From Delphinapterus leucas (taxonomy: Eukaryota > Chordata > Mammalia > Artiodactyla > Monodontidae), in assembly GCF_002288925.2 (NCBI RefSeq), contig NW_022098037.1, forward strand, positions 7,684,901 to 7,748,900: DNA of 64,000 bases, in the 5' to 3' direction. The notes beneath the pieces are model-generated. The model made no database searches. It was not told the DNA's origin and was given only the letters and a program-made list of their open reading frames with translations. Positions 54,720 through 64,000 of the stretch are shown here, piece after piece. The translations under genes and the position numbers were made by a program. The first letter of the stretch is position 1. Each line of letters opens with the position of its first letter.

Positions 54720-54895
54720 GATATTTATTTTCTTCTTTCTCTCATCCTTCCTGCTCAGTGTCTTCCTACTATTTCTTCCTTGCTCTTTCTTCTTTTTTCT
54801 TTTCGATTTTCTGTTCAGTTCATTCTTCTCTCTTTCCCCACTTTTCCCTTTTTCTTTCTACTTTCTATCTCCTTGTAACTTTCTTTTTCCTTACA
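54717..54895 (+). repeat. Long polypyrimidine tract ending in an acceptor-like site
   Basis: About 180 bases that are mostly C and T, ending 'ttctttttccttacag' at 54896. Read in frame it gives a false Phe/Leu-rich 'membrane protein'. Confidence 0.8.
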
Positions 54896-54896
54896 G

Positions 54897-54948
54897 GAAC
54901 TGGGAAAGACAAGGGTGTGTGGGCGGCCATGGCGTCCCTCCAAGGAAA
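54897..54948 (+). other. Exon-like segment after the polypyrimidine tract (weak)
   Basis: 52 bp following a very strong acceptor-like site. It contains 'gcggccatggcg', an ATG in good context, and ends at a moderate donor 'aaggaaa|gtgtgag'. If not spliced there, the frame from the ATG stops after 25 codons, at 55004-55006. I do not recognise the sequence. Confidence 0.2.
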
Positions 54949-55369
54949 GTGTGAGGCTTTGGGCAAAATAGATCTCTCATTTCTTCCAAACATAGGTCTA
55001 ATCTGAACTGTCTCCAGGCTCTAGTCTCCAATCCAACTTCAGTGGTTTCAGTTGGACTCCATGAGAAGGGACCCCAGGGATGCTGTGTCGTTAGTCTTGT
55101 CTTGGAGAAAATCACTTTCTGTGCGCCTACTTGTCTCGAAGGTTGGGGCACCCACATTCCCTTTCCTCAAGTCACCAGAGCCCAAGAGAGACTTCTGAGC
55201 AAAATGCCTGGCTGAAGAGAAGCAGGACTTCATTAAGAGTTTGATTTATCCCCAAATGATCTATTGTTATGCATCAAACATGTTTTCCCTACAAACCAGT
55301 TGGCAGGGAGCACGCAGATAAATTACTACAAGATGTAACCAGACAAGCTGTTCAAAAAGGAAATGGCTC
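54949..55369. other. Unassigned sequence
   Basis: Nothing recognised. Confidence 0.35.
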
Positions 55370-55574
55370 TCTGTGTGTGGAGCTCAGGAGAGCACATCTA
55401 TAAACATGTGTTGGGAAATCAATTCAGTCTAAGTTTGCTGGAAGAAATGAGCTACTGCCCCCAAACTACCAGCTTGCTGTGATAGCTGACTGCTCTTTTG
55501 AGGTCATCGTCCATTGTCTCAGTGGTGAGGATGAAAAAACAAGGTCGAGACCTACTCTGAAGCGTCTTCAGAGC
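55370..55574 (+). repeat. Left arm of a 205-bp inverted duplication
   Basis: This segment recurs in inverted orientation at 56571-56774. By eye I count about nine mismatches in about 205 bp and no clear indel except at the ends (near 95-96% identity). The arm starts with 'tctgtgtgtgg' and ends with 'cttcagag'. It includes the word 'gaggatgaaaaaacaaggtc'. I do not recognise it as any repeat family, and its reading frames are interrupted. Confidence 0.93.
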
Positions 55575-55799
55575 AAAGGGGATCTTGAGTTATCCATAGA
55601 CAATTGTGAATTCTCTCCTTCGGTACAAGTCAAGTTAGCTAATCTTGTTCTGTTGGAGAGAATGGATTAGAGTTTATTCTATCTGCATATTACAATATTT
55701 AGTTGTAATGATAGATTTCAAAGGAATAATAGTAATATAGAATATAATATAGTATAGTACAGTATAGCACAGTGCTATATAGTTTGATGTGGAAGAAGA
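55575..55799. other. AT-rich spacer part between the inverted arms
   Basis: It contains a degenerate 'atatagtatagtacagtata' region at about 55745-55765. Confidence 0.5.
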
Positions 55800-55935
55800 A
55801 CCCCTGGGCATGACATCAGAGAAAAGTGGGAGGTATAAATCCTGTCTGACCACATGCCAGTTGCTAGCTCTGTGACTCTTGGAAAGTTCCTTAACTTCTC
55901 TGAGATTTCCCCCTCTTTTATAAAGGGGGGCAGGC
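55800..55935 (+). mobile_element. MIR SINE
   Basis: 'aaatcctgtctgaccacatg', 'gctctgtgactcttggaaag' and 'ttccttaacttctctgagat' follow MIR. Confidence 0.8.
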
Positions 55936-55984
55936 ACATACGACTTGCCTTACAGGTTGTTTTGTTTTAACGCATGCAACATGC

Positions 55985-56180
55985 CTTATAACTGCACTGT
56001 GGCCAATTAAATTTAAACGAATTAAACTAAATACAATTAAACTTTAGTTCCTTAGTCACACTAGCTACATTTCAACTGCTCAGTAGCTACATGGGGCTTC
56101 TGGCTACTGTGTTGGACAGCACGGTTATATAACATTTCTATTATTATGGGAAGTTCTACTGGACAGTACTGTCCGAGAAC
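55985..56180 (+). mobile_element. hAT-type MER element
   Basis: 'gttccttagtcacactagct', 'cagtagctacatggggcttc', 'tgtgttggacagcacggtta' and 'gaagttctactggacagtac' match a common non-autonomous mammalian DNA transposon. Confidence 0.8.
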
Positions 56181-56570
56181 AGTCCAGAAGCAGTGTAAGT
56201 ACTTCACGCATAATTGTTGCTCCCTGCTTAATAGTTCAAAGCACTTTCACACATAGGACCTGATTGAAGGGCTGTCTATCCAGCAAAGTTGGAATGCCCT
56301 TTCTCTTAGGCATCACTGTCTCTCTGTATCGTGTTCTAACCTGACTCAAGTCTACAAAGCATGGTGATTGCTGGAAAATTGGACAGTATACAGAAAGAGG
56401 ATTTCTGGGTCTTTAGTTAAAAGATACCAAATGCATATACGATAAGCCTTAACTCCAGCCACAAAACACATCTCAGTAGAGATAACAAATAGGAGTAGAA
56501 ATGAAGTGCAATCAACAACAATAACAACAAAAACAAATCTTTATCTGATAGCCCAGTATCAGATATTTTT
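56181..56570. other. Unassigned spacer sequence between the inverted arms
   Basis: No named element. Confidence 0.4.
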
Positions 56571-56774
56571 CTCTGAAGACACTTCAGAGTAGGTCCTGAC
56601 CTTGTTTTTTCATCCTCACCACTGAGACAATGGATGATGACCTCCAAAGAGCAGTCAGCTATCACAGCAAGCTGGTAGTTTGGGGGCAGTAGCTCATTTG
56701 CTCCAGCAAACTTAGACTGAATTGATTTCCCAGCACATGTTTATAGATGTGCTCTCCTGAGTTCCACACACAGA
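56571..56774 (-). repeat. Right arm of the 205-bp inverted duplication
   Basis: Reverse complement of 55370-55574 at about 95-96% identity. The spacer between arms is 996 bp. Beyond both arm ends the similarity stops sharply. Confidence 0.93.
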
Positions 56775-56789
56775 ACATCCACCAAATAC

Positions 56790-56940
56790 TAAACATGGGC
56801 TAGCGCTAACATGCATGTTACCCTCTTAATGTTTCATTTAACCACCTTGGAAAAGTCCCAGTGTAGATGAAAGCTACCTCAAGGCGTATAGCTGAAGCTT
56901 AAGAAATGTTCTCAAGGTCAAGGCAGAGCGATCACAAATT
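56790..56940 (-). mobile_element. Possible MIR fragment, minus strand
   Basis: 'caaatactaaacatgggcta', 'ttaccctcttaatgtttcat' and 'aatgttctcaaggtcaaggc' hint at antisense MIR. Weak. Confidence 0.4.
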
Positions 56941-57139
56941 CACTTTCGTTTGGTTGAGGACCATCTTGACTTTCCACGGTGAGGCCAACACATCTATGCT
57001 GCAGCTGAAGGGGTTGTAGCATGACAGGAAGGTCCTCTTGATCTTCAGAGCATATTTCTTGGCAGAGACAAAGTAAAGTAAGCCCAAGGTAAGGTCGCCC
57101 TCCATATATGCAGCAGTGAAAGAACAAAAGCAGCAGCTA

Positions 57140-57360
57140 CATCTGTTGAGTGCTTAACGTATATACTGTTCTATCATATTATGCGGGTCATCTGATAGTC
57201 TCCACCATAACCTTATGAAGTAAGAACTTTAATATCTCCATTTTATAGGTGAAGAGGTGAGGCACTGAATGGTTAAGAACCCACCCAAGCTCACGAGCTA
57301 CTGAGTGGTGGAACCAGGACTGGCCTGGGTGGTTTAGCAGAAGTTCACATTTTTAACCAA
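57140..57360 (-). mobile_element. MIR SINE, minus strand
   Basis: 'catctgttgagtgcttaacg', 'taaccttatgaagtaagaac', 'ctccattttataggtgaaga' and 'gagtggtggaaccaggactg' follow antisense MIR. Confidence 0.92.
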
Positions 57361-57751
57361 TGTTCTCTGAGGCCTATCAAGGTAAGTGATCTCTCTGTGG
57401 TTTCCTCATTTCAGCTTCAAAAAAACATTGAATTCTTTTATAATATTTAGGGTTTTCCGTCTGCAGTGTTTCTGGTCACTGAAGGAAACAGCTCTAAATA
57501 TTAAAGAAAGTTATCGTATTATAGACGGTGATGGAAACACTGCTTTCTAGATTAGTCAACTTATAGGTTTATGTAAACAAGTATTTCATGAGTAAATGAA
57601 GATAACAAATGCAAATGAGACAGTGAGATCATTTTCTTTGAAGGTGCGGAAACATTTTGTCCCATTGTTTGAGTGAAGAACATGTGAAGTGAAAAATGGG
57701 CACTTAGATGGGAAGGTCAACAGACCAAGACCTCTAGGCCAGCTGCCTGCT
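57361..57751. other. Unassigned sequence
   Basis: A donor-like 'tatcaag|gtaagtgat' is at 57375-57390, next to a MIR. Nothing else is recognised. Confidence 0.35.
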
Positions 57752-57890
57752 TTCATAAACAGTTTTATTGGACCACAACCCCACCCAATCATTTATGGAT
57801 TGTCTATGGGTAGAGCTGGATAGTTGTATGGCCCACAGATTCTAATATATTTACCATCTGGTTCTTTCCAGAAGAAGTTTGCTGACCCCT
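57752..57890. mobile_element. hAT-type MER element, same family as 35260-35400
   Basis: 'tttcataaacagttttattg', 'ggattgtctatgggtagagc', 'tgtatggcccacagattcta' and 'aagtttgctgacccctgac' match in order. Confidence 0.88.
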
Positions 57891-58172
57891 GACTTAGATG
57901 GCAGTGAGAAAACAGCATTATGTTCCGAAAGTGGGTCTTATCTTATAACCATCATTTTCAGTGGACTGAAAACATATGACTTCAGTGGTACAGTATTAAT
58001 AAAATTTGATATTGTTGAATTTTACATAATTGAAAACTGCAAATAAGAAGGGTTGAGAGGTCAAATGGTAACTTTATAATAAACGCTGTTGCAGTCCTGA
58101 ATTTGGAAGCCAAAGGCAATCATTAAATAAGGTAGAAGAAAGGTCTGTTTATTGACCTCACAGGAGATAATA

Positions 58173-58513
58173 CAGTAGTGTAGTCCATTGGTATCTGCGG
58201 GGCAATTGGTTCCAGAAATCGCCCCCCAGCCCCCACCCATGCCGCAGATACCAAAATCCAAATGGATACTCAAGTCCCTTATATAAAATGGCATAGTATT
58301 TGCATATAAGCTACGGACATCCCCCCATATACTTTAAATCACCTCTAGATTACTTACAATACCTAAAGCAATTTAAATGCTATATAAATAGTTGCCATTG
58401 TGTGCAAATTCAACTTTTGGTTTTGGAACTCAATATTTTTCCCTCTGAATATTTTCAATTTGCGCTTGGTTGAAACCAAGGATGTGGAACCTATGAATGC
58501 AGAGAAATGACTG
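58173..58513 (+). mobile_element. MER2-like Tigger-derived DNA transposon, near full length
   Basis: About 341 bp. It holds 'gcagataccaaaatccaaat', 'tcccttatataaaatggcat', 'cttacaatacctaaagcaat' and 'gcgcttggttgaaaccaagg', and ends 'gagaaatgactg'. TA flanks lie at 58171-58172 and 58514-58515. It is non-autonomous, with no transposase frame. Confidence 0.95.
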
Positions 58514-58666
58514 TATTCTGTACCTCTGGAGGTAATGAGAGTCAAGTTGATAAGAGCTTGATATACTAGGGGCAAAGGCCCCATCCTGGCTGTAAAAAGA
58601 CTTAGTGGTTCACAGTTCTGATTGCATGATGGGATCACAAGGGGAGCTTTTAAAAACCCCAGAGCT

Positions 58667-60599
58667 ATTCAGGGTTTTTTGTGGTTCCAAATTTTAGAAC
58701 TGTTTTTTCTATTTCTGTGAAAAATGCCACTGGAGTTTAGATAGGGATTACAATGATTCTATGGGTAATATGGGTAATATAGACATTTGAATAACATTAA
58801 CTCTTCTGATCCACAAGATACCGTTCCATGTATTTTTGTCTTCTTCAATTACTTTCATCAATGTCATAGTTTTGGTGTTTGGATCTTTTACTTCCTTGGT
58901 TAACTTTATTCCTATTTTATTGTTTTCAATACTGTTATAAATGGGATAGTTTTCTTTATATCTTTATCATTCCTGGTGTACAGAAACACAACTGATTTTT
59001 ATATTTTGATTTTGAGTCCTGACACTTTATTCATTTTTGTAGATTTAACAATTTTTTTGGTGGGGTCTTTAAAATTTTCTATATACAAGATCACCTCATC
59101 TGCAAACAGAGACAATTTTACTTCTTCTTTCCCAATTGAATGCCTTTAATTCCTTTTTCCTTTCCTGTTTGCTCTGGCTAGGATTTCCAGTACTATGATG
59201 AATGAGTGGTGAAAGTGGACATTCTTGTCTTGTTCTTGATCTTAGACTGAAAGCTTTCAAATTTCATCATTAAGTAATGTTAGTTGTGGGTTTGTCACAT
59301 ATGACCTTTATTATGTTGCAGTATGTTTCTTCTACACCCAGTTTGTTGAGTTTTTATCATGAAAGTATGCTGAATTTTGTCAAATATTTTTTATGCACCT
59401 ATTGAAATGATCATATAATTTTTATCTTGCATTCTATTAATGTGGTGTGTCACATTTATTGATTTGTGTGTGTTGAGCCATCCTTGCCTCCCAGAGATAA
59501 TTCTCACAAAGCTATCTTGAGAATGTACAAAACTGGAGGCATCACACTCCCTGATTTCAAACTGTATTATGAAGCTATAATAATGTAAACAGTGTAGTAC
59601 TGGCATACAAACACATAGACCAATGAAACAGTATTAAGTGACAGAAATAAACCCATGAATACATGGTCAACCAATTTTTGACAAGGAGCCAAGAATACTC
59701 GATAGGGAATATATAGTGTCTTCAATAAATGGTGTTTGGAGAACTGGATACTCACATGCAAAAGAGTGAAATTAGACCCCTATCTTACACCACTTACAAA
59801 ATTAACTCTAATGGATTTAAACATAAGACCTGAAATCATAAAACTCCTAGAAGAAACATAAGGGAAAAGTTCTTTGGCATTGATTTTGGCAATGATTTTT
59901 TTAAAATATGACATCAAAAACACAAGCAACAAAAATAAACAAGTGGGACTGACTACATCAAACTAAAAAGCTTATGCACAGCAAAAGAAACAATCAACAA
60001 AATGAAAAGACAATCCATGGAATGGGAGAAAATATTTGCAAGTCATATATCAGATAAGGGGTTAATATCCAAAATATGGAAGAAATTCATACAACTTAAT
60101 AGCAAAAAAACCCCCAAAAGACCTCAAAACCAAAAAAAAAATGATCTGATTTTAAAATCATCAAAAGACCTAAATAGACATTTTTTTCCAAAGAAGACAT
60201 ACAAATGGACAGTAAGTACACGAAAAAGTGCTCAACATCAATAATCATCAGGGAAATGCAAATAAAAACCACAATGAGATATCACCTCACACCTGTTTAG
60301 AATTGCTGCTATCAAAAAGACAAGGATGTACGGAAAAGGGAACCCTAGTGCACTGTTAGTGGGAGTGTAAATTGGGCCAGCCACTATGGAAAACAGTAGG
60401 GAGGCTCCTCAAAAGACTGAAAATAGAACCACCATATGATCTAGCAATCTCACTTCTGCGTATTTATCCAAAGGAAATGAAATCACTATCTCATAGAGAT
60501 ATCTACACCCCAAGTTCATTGCAGTATTATTCACAATATCCAAACATGGAAATAACCTAAATGACCATTGATGGATCAATGGATGAAGAAAATATGGTG

Positions 60600-60630
<31 letters not shown>

Positions 60631-61104
60631 CACACACAATGGAATATTATTCAGCTTTAAAAAAGGGCAATCCTGACATTTGTGACAACATGGGTGAAAC
60701 TTAAGTGCATTATGCTAAGTAAAGTAAGCCAGACAGAGAAAGACAAATACTGTATGGTGTCCCTTATATGTGGAATCTTAAAAGGTCAACTCACAGAAAC
60801 AGAGAGCAGATTGGTGGTTGCCAGGAGCTGAGGGATAGGTGAAATGAGGAGATGTTGGTAGAAGGATACAAATGTCCAGTTATAAGACATCTGGGGATCT
60901 AACGTACAGCATGGTGACTATAGTTAACAATACTGTGTTGTATAACAGCCATAACAAAATGGTAATTATGTGAGGTGAAGGATGTGTTAAGTAACCTTAT
61001 TGCAGTGAACATTTCACAATATATAGACATAACAAATCATCACACCTTAAGCAACATTATATATCAATTATATCTCAATAAATCTGGAAATCAAACAAAT
61101 AATC
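58667..61104 (+). mobile_element. L1 LINE with a near-seamless 5' inversion
   Basis: From 58667 to about 59505 the sequence is antisense ORF2, running back from a region just past the reverse transcriptase into it. From about 59506 to 61104 it is sense, resuming close to where the inverted part began, through the rest of ORF2 ('PPYDLAISLL' near 60431) to the 3' UTR. A microsatellite (60600-60625) interrupts the ORF2 end. TSDs are 'aaccccagagct' (58655-58666) and 'aacccagagct' (61105-61115). Many stops; not active. Confidence 0.95.
60600..60625. repeat. (TA)n microsatellite within the L1
   Basis: About thirteen TA units, grown from a TA-rich spot of the L1 sequence. Confidence 0.95.
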
Positions 61105-61380
61105 AACCCAGAGCTCAGGCTGCTTACCATACCAATTAGTTCAGAACCTCTGGGGGTGGGATCTAGGCATCAGTATATTTTAAAGAGCCCTGGGTGATTC
61201 CAGTGTGCAGCAAAGGTTAATCCCTCTCTGGAAATGGGCTGTTCTTTGTGGGAGAGGGCAGAATGTGCTTCTATTTGCCTTGAGACTTTCCCATGAGATA
61301 GTACTTCTACCCAGACCCTCTCCACTTGGGTAACTACCGACAAAGGTTCTCTCTTTGACCAAATTTTAGTCAGCCTCCTC

Positions 61381-61805
61381 TGAGCCCTCTGCTCAACTAG
61401 ACTTGACTGTGGGCTTTGGTCTCTATCCTTATAGAGTCCAGTTTTAGCAAGAATCCTCTGAAGTCCATTTAGCTAGAATCCCTCATCCTCAATATTTGGA
61501 GAATCACCCTCAATATCCGATCACTTTCCTCATCCCCCTCCCACAATTCCCCGGTATCGGATCCTCTTGGCCTGCCCTCATCAAGAATCCTGTTTGGTCA
61601 GTTTAGCAAGAATTATCCTACCCTCTTAGTAATTTTCTATCCACCGACCCCCGCCTTGCTCCTTGGCTATAAATCTCCACTACCTTGGTATTCAGACTTG
61701 AGCCTGAGCTCTCTCCCCTTCTGCCAAAAGGCATAGCAATAGATCGTCTTGAAGGAAGTCTTCCTTATCATCTTTAACAAGCACCAGAATAATTTTTTCT
61801 TTAAC
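61381..61805 (+). mobile_element. ERV1-like solo LTR
   Basis: 'gctccttggctataaatctcc' (61660-61680) holds a TATA-like box, and the downstream part 'gaaggaagtcttccttatca' and 'caagcaccagaataattttt' resembles the 3' part of a mammalian class I LTR. No internal sequence lies beside it. Family not named. Confidence 0.65.
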
Positions 61806-61834
61806 ACTACTACTCACCCTTAATGTCTCAGTTT

Positions 61835-62255
61835 AAGTCTTAAATGTCCTTTTCTCTAGGAAGTCTGAATTAGGTGTCCCTCTCTATGCTCACAGAGCCC
61901 CCTCTACTCCTCCTATCAATTGCTATTGTAATTTCCTGCATACTCTTCTCCGTGTCCCATTTGACTCAAAATGTCATGATGGCAACGCTGCATCCACCTT
62001 GTTCCACGTGAACAACAGCAGCAGCAGTGAATACTCACTGCATCACGCACGGACTATGTGTCACTCCCTGCGCATATTATCTTAGTTAATACCTATCTCA
62101 ACCCTATTGTCATCTCCATTTTACAGGCAACAACCTGAGGATGGGAAAATTAATTAACTTGCCTCAGGTCACACTGCTAGGAAGCTCTTAGTGCTAAATT
62201 CAGTTTCTGGCACATGGTAGGGTGTTCAATAGAGATTTGTTGAGTGAAAAAAAAT
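61835..62255 (+). mobile_element. L2 LINE 3' end, split by a MIR
   Basis: The left part (61835-62025) holds 'ctctaggaagtctgaattag' and 'aatgtcatgatggcaacgct'. The right part (62198-62255) resumes with 'tttctggcacatggtagggt' and 'gttcaatagagatttgttga', the L2 terminus. Confidence 0.75.
62030..62195 (-). mobile_element. MIR SINE nested in the L2, minus strand
   Basis: 'ctatgtgtcactccctgcgc', 'catctccattttacaggcaa' and 'acttgcctcaggtcacactg' follow antisense MIR. Confidence 0.9.
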
Positions 62256-62828
62256 GAATGCATGAGTTGCTTTCCTCTCTAGTTTGTCCACAACCTCTCC
62301 GGTGGGACTGAAACCACAGTGAGATTCCCTTCCCCTACTCCCATGCTTACTAAGGCTCATCTTTGACCTCTTCCAAGTTTTCTGTCCCAAAGTAGATGGG
62401 CTGAAAGCCCTGACCTTCATATGACTGAACAGCAGCAACTTCTAATGAAAGGGCTAGTATTCCAGTTTGTTTGACAGAGATACTTAAAGGAAAATGAAAA
62501 TAAGAGAGGAGAGACTGTATGTGTAACATTTCCCGAAGTGTGTACTTTCAGCTTACAGCCTGAGAACCCGGTGTGGGAGAAATAGGGCATGGAATTGTTG
62601 CAAAAGACCCTTAAATCCTTAGACATGTCACACATTTTCTGAAAATGGAAATAAGCATTATTTTCCACTTCTAGATATACTATTGGATTTACTGCTGTCA
62701 CAACCAATAAAGCGTGAGCTCATTTAAAATTATTATCGAATCCATATTAGCTTCCCATCATCTCATTCAGTAAGTACAAACTGCAGCTCTAAAACATTTT
62801 GCGGGGTCCAGTGGGATTTTTTTTTATT

Positions 62829-62892
62829 AAAAATATGGAACGCTTTACAAATTTGTGGGTCATCCTTGCATAGAGGCCATGCTAATCTTCTG

Positions 62893-62928
<36 letters not shown>

Positions 62929-62935
62929 TAAGCAC
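62829..62935 (-). pseudogene. RNU6: U6 snRNA retropseudogene
   Basis: The reverse complement is a full-length 107-nt U6 snRNA, from the 5' 'gtgcttacttcggcagcaca' to the 3' 'ttccatatttttaa'. By eye about ten positions differ from mammalian U6, several of them lost CpGs. The 'acagag' box is changed to 'acacag'. It is flanked by a perfect 14-bp TSD, 'ccagtgggattttt' (62808-62821 and 62935-62948), with an A-rich tail on the 3' side (T run 62817-62825 on the plus strand), so it was inserted by the L1 machinery. I see no TATA at -25 and no proximal sequence element upstream, so it is not expected to be expressed. Confidence 0.96.
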
Positions 62936-62964
62936 CAGTGGGATTTTTGCAGTTATTAGTAGTA

Positions 62965-63110
62965 ATAAAAATTCTAAATATTTATTGACTGGGCAGTGTA
63001 TTGTCGATGCAGAATACCTCATTTAATTCTCCATCAACCCTTTGCAGTAGATACTATTATTCTCATTTTACACAAAAAGAGCACAAGATATCCTAGAACA
63101 CCGACAGTAA
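62965..63110 (-). mobile_element. MIR SINE, minus strand
   Basis: 'aatatttattgactgggcag', 'gatgcagaatacctcattta' and 'gatactattattctcatttt' follow antisense MIR. Confidence 0.85.
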
Positions 63111-63444
63111 TATTTCCTGCCTAATACTGTGATGAAGACAAAACACCTAGGGGACTGCCGGGCCAGTGCCGGAGTGGCAGCAACAAGAAGGGTCCATGGA
63201 GGCTCACAATGCTTGGGTGGTTGGAAGGGGGTTGCTACTAATATCCGGACATGGAGAAGGGGCCTCAGGTAGACTGACTGTGTCTAGAGTTGGGGATCTC
63301 ATAATGATCCAAAAAGGGGGTGGTGTATACCTAAAGATTAGCAGGGGCTAAAGTGGTTGCCTTGGAAAATGGCGATGTTCTTGGGTGGGGTGGGGAGAAT
63401 ACGTAAGGGACCTGGAACCTCCAATGCTGGGAAGAGTGGTGCAT
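63111..63444. other. Unassigned sequence
   Basis: No named element. The 61-codon plus frame at 63166-63351 has no known features. Confidence 0.4.
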
Positions 63445-63840
63445 GAATACTCAAGTATTCATCGAATCCCTACTGTGTTCTAGGCACAATGCAAGTGACT
63501 GGGATACAGTTCTAAGCAAAAGAGCTGTGATTTCTCTCTTAATTGGAATTGTTGAGAAATTATTCAAATATTAACATAACACATAATTTAAAACTGTGAT
63601 AACTGTGAGGAAGGAAAGGTACAAAGTGCTCTACAAGTGTACAATAGGGGAACCTGCTCTCATTTGGAGGATCAGGAAAGGCTTTCTTGAAGGAGGAATT
63701 GGAGAGAGGGAAGGAGAGTGAGCATTCCTAGGAGAGGAAACAGCAAAGGCCCTGAGGTGGAAGGAAAAGGATACATTTCAGAAAATGAAAGACAGCCAAT
63801 ATGTCTACAGCCCAGTGTGCTGAGAAAAATACCGCTGGGA
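63445..63840 (-). mobile_element. L2 LINE, minus strand
   Basis: 'tactgtgttctaggcacaat', 'gtgactgggatacagttcta', 'gaaaggctttcttgaaggag' and 'acagcaaaggccctgaggtg' follow antisense L2 order closely. Confidence 0.9.
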
Positions 63841-64000
63841 CTCTGAGCACGCTGGAGAACAAGACAAGGAACAAGCCATTGAAACTTGCCTCCAAGCTAA
63901 GACCAGACGGACTGAGGCTATTGAACTATATAGGTCTGAGCTTCCTCAACTGGCCCCACACTAGGGATCCAGGTAGTGCCAAGGTAGCCTTCACCATGCT
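63841..64000. other. Unassigned sequence to the window end
   Basis: It may continue the L2, but too diverged to say. Confidence 0.35.

Larger units (their letters stand above)
58600..61215. mobile_element. MER5-like hAT element split by an L1
   Basis: The left half (58600-58666) includes 'tagtggttcacagttctgat' and 'ggagcttttaaaaaccccag'. The right half (61105-61215) includes 'caattagttcagaacctctg', 'ggggtgggatctaggcatca' and 'gtgattccagtgtgcagcaa'. Removing the L1 and one TSD rejoins them. Confidence 0.8.

Noticed and set aside
54681..55006. Phe/Leu/Ser-rich 'membrane protein' frames
   Set aside because: Produced by the polypyrimidine tract, open in several frames at once.
55479..56665. Two similar short proteins encoded by the inverted arms
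   Set aside because: The similarity comes from the inverted duplication. In both arms a stop lies just upstream of the first Met, and after the shared part the frames diverge.
60002..60560. L1 ORF2 frames of 62-80 codons
   Set aside because: Fragments of the inactive L1 at 58667-61104.
1..64000. Bacterial-type features: operons, ribosome binding sites, CRISPR arrays, phage attachment sites
   Set aside because: The sequence is vertebrate nuclear DNA, and the repeats are SINE, LINE, LTR and DNA-transposon copies. No regularly spaced direct repeats of CRISPR type exist.

Overview
The window is nuclear DNA from a mammal, most likely a toothed whale (odontocete cetacean). The evidence is the repeat content. 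Several copies of the tRNA-derived CHR SINE are present, including young CpG-rich copies with intact Pol III A and B boxes, poly(A) tails and target-site duplications (TSDs). This family is confined to cetaceans, hippopotamuses and ruminants, and the young form is the one common in dolphins and their relatives. Old eutherian layers (MIR, L2, L1M, MER2, MER5, hAT elements, MLT1/MST-type LTRs) fill much of the rest. Base composition is AT-rich with many repeat scars, as in an intergenic stretch or a long intron.

No protein-coding gene can be recognised. Nearly all open frames lie in repeats, in low-complexity DNA, or are short chance frames. The best exon-like signal is at 31390-31455 and 31711-31944: two unlabelled segments with good splice sites and compatible phase. 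Weaker exon-like segments are at 42017-42095 and 54897-54948. The only RNA gene-like feature is a U6 snRNA retropseudogene at 62829-62935 (minus strand) with a 14-bp TSD.

Layout. 0-10 kb: an LTR-like scrap, several L2 and MIR copies, an old L1, and CHR SINEs at 5.6 and 7.5 kb. 10-20 kb: a 5'-inverted L1 at 10.2 kb, a CHR SINE broken by a 100-N assembly gap at 12.3 kb, an older CHR SINE at 16.8 kb, a long L2 at 18 kb and an L1M 3' end at 19 kb. 20-30 kb: MIR and L2 copies, a MIR split by a MER2 element, and a 2.2-kb 5'-inverted L1 carrying a nested MER2. 30-40 kb: MIR copies, the exon candidate, a poly-C tract, an MLT1 LTR split by two CHR SINEs of different age, an MST-like LTR and a young CHR SINE. 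40-50 kb: mostly unassigned DNA, then an endogenous-retrovirus U3-R segment that ends in poly(A). 50-64 kb: MER5A, L1M, L2, a 205-bp inverted duplication, a MER5-like element split by a 2.4-kb 5'-inverted L1, an ERV LTR, an L2 split by a MIR, and the U6 pseudogene.

There is no operon, defence locus or other new gene system to describe. The observations of most interest are structural: repeated L1 5' inversions of the twin-priming type, the nearly intact inverted duplication at 55-57 kb, the polyadenylated ERV fragment, the assembly gap with matching edges, and the exon candidate at 31.4-31.9 kb. Repeat family names come from recall of consensus sequences, not from a search. Boundaries are good to about 10-30 bases unless a TSD fixes them.
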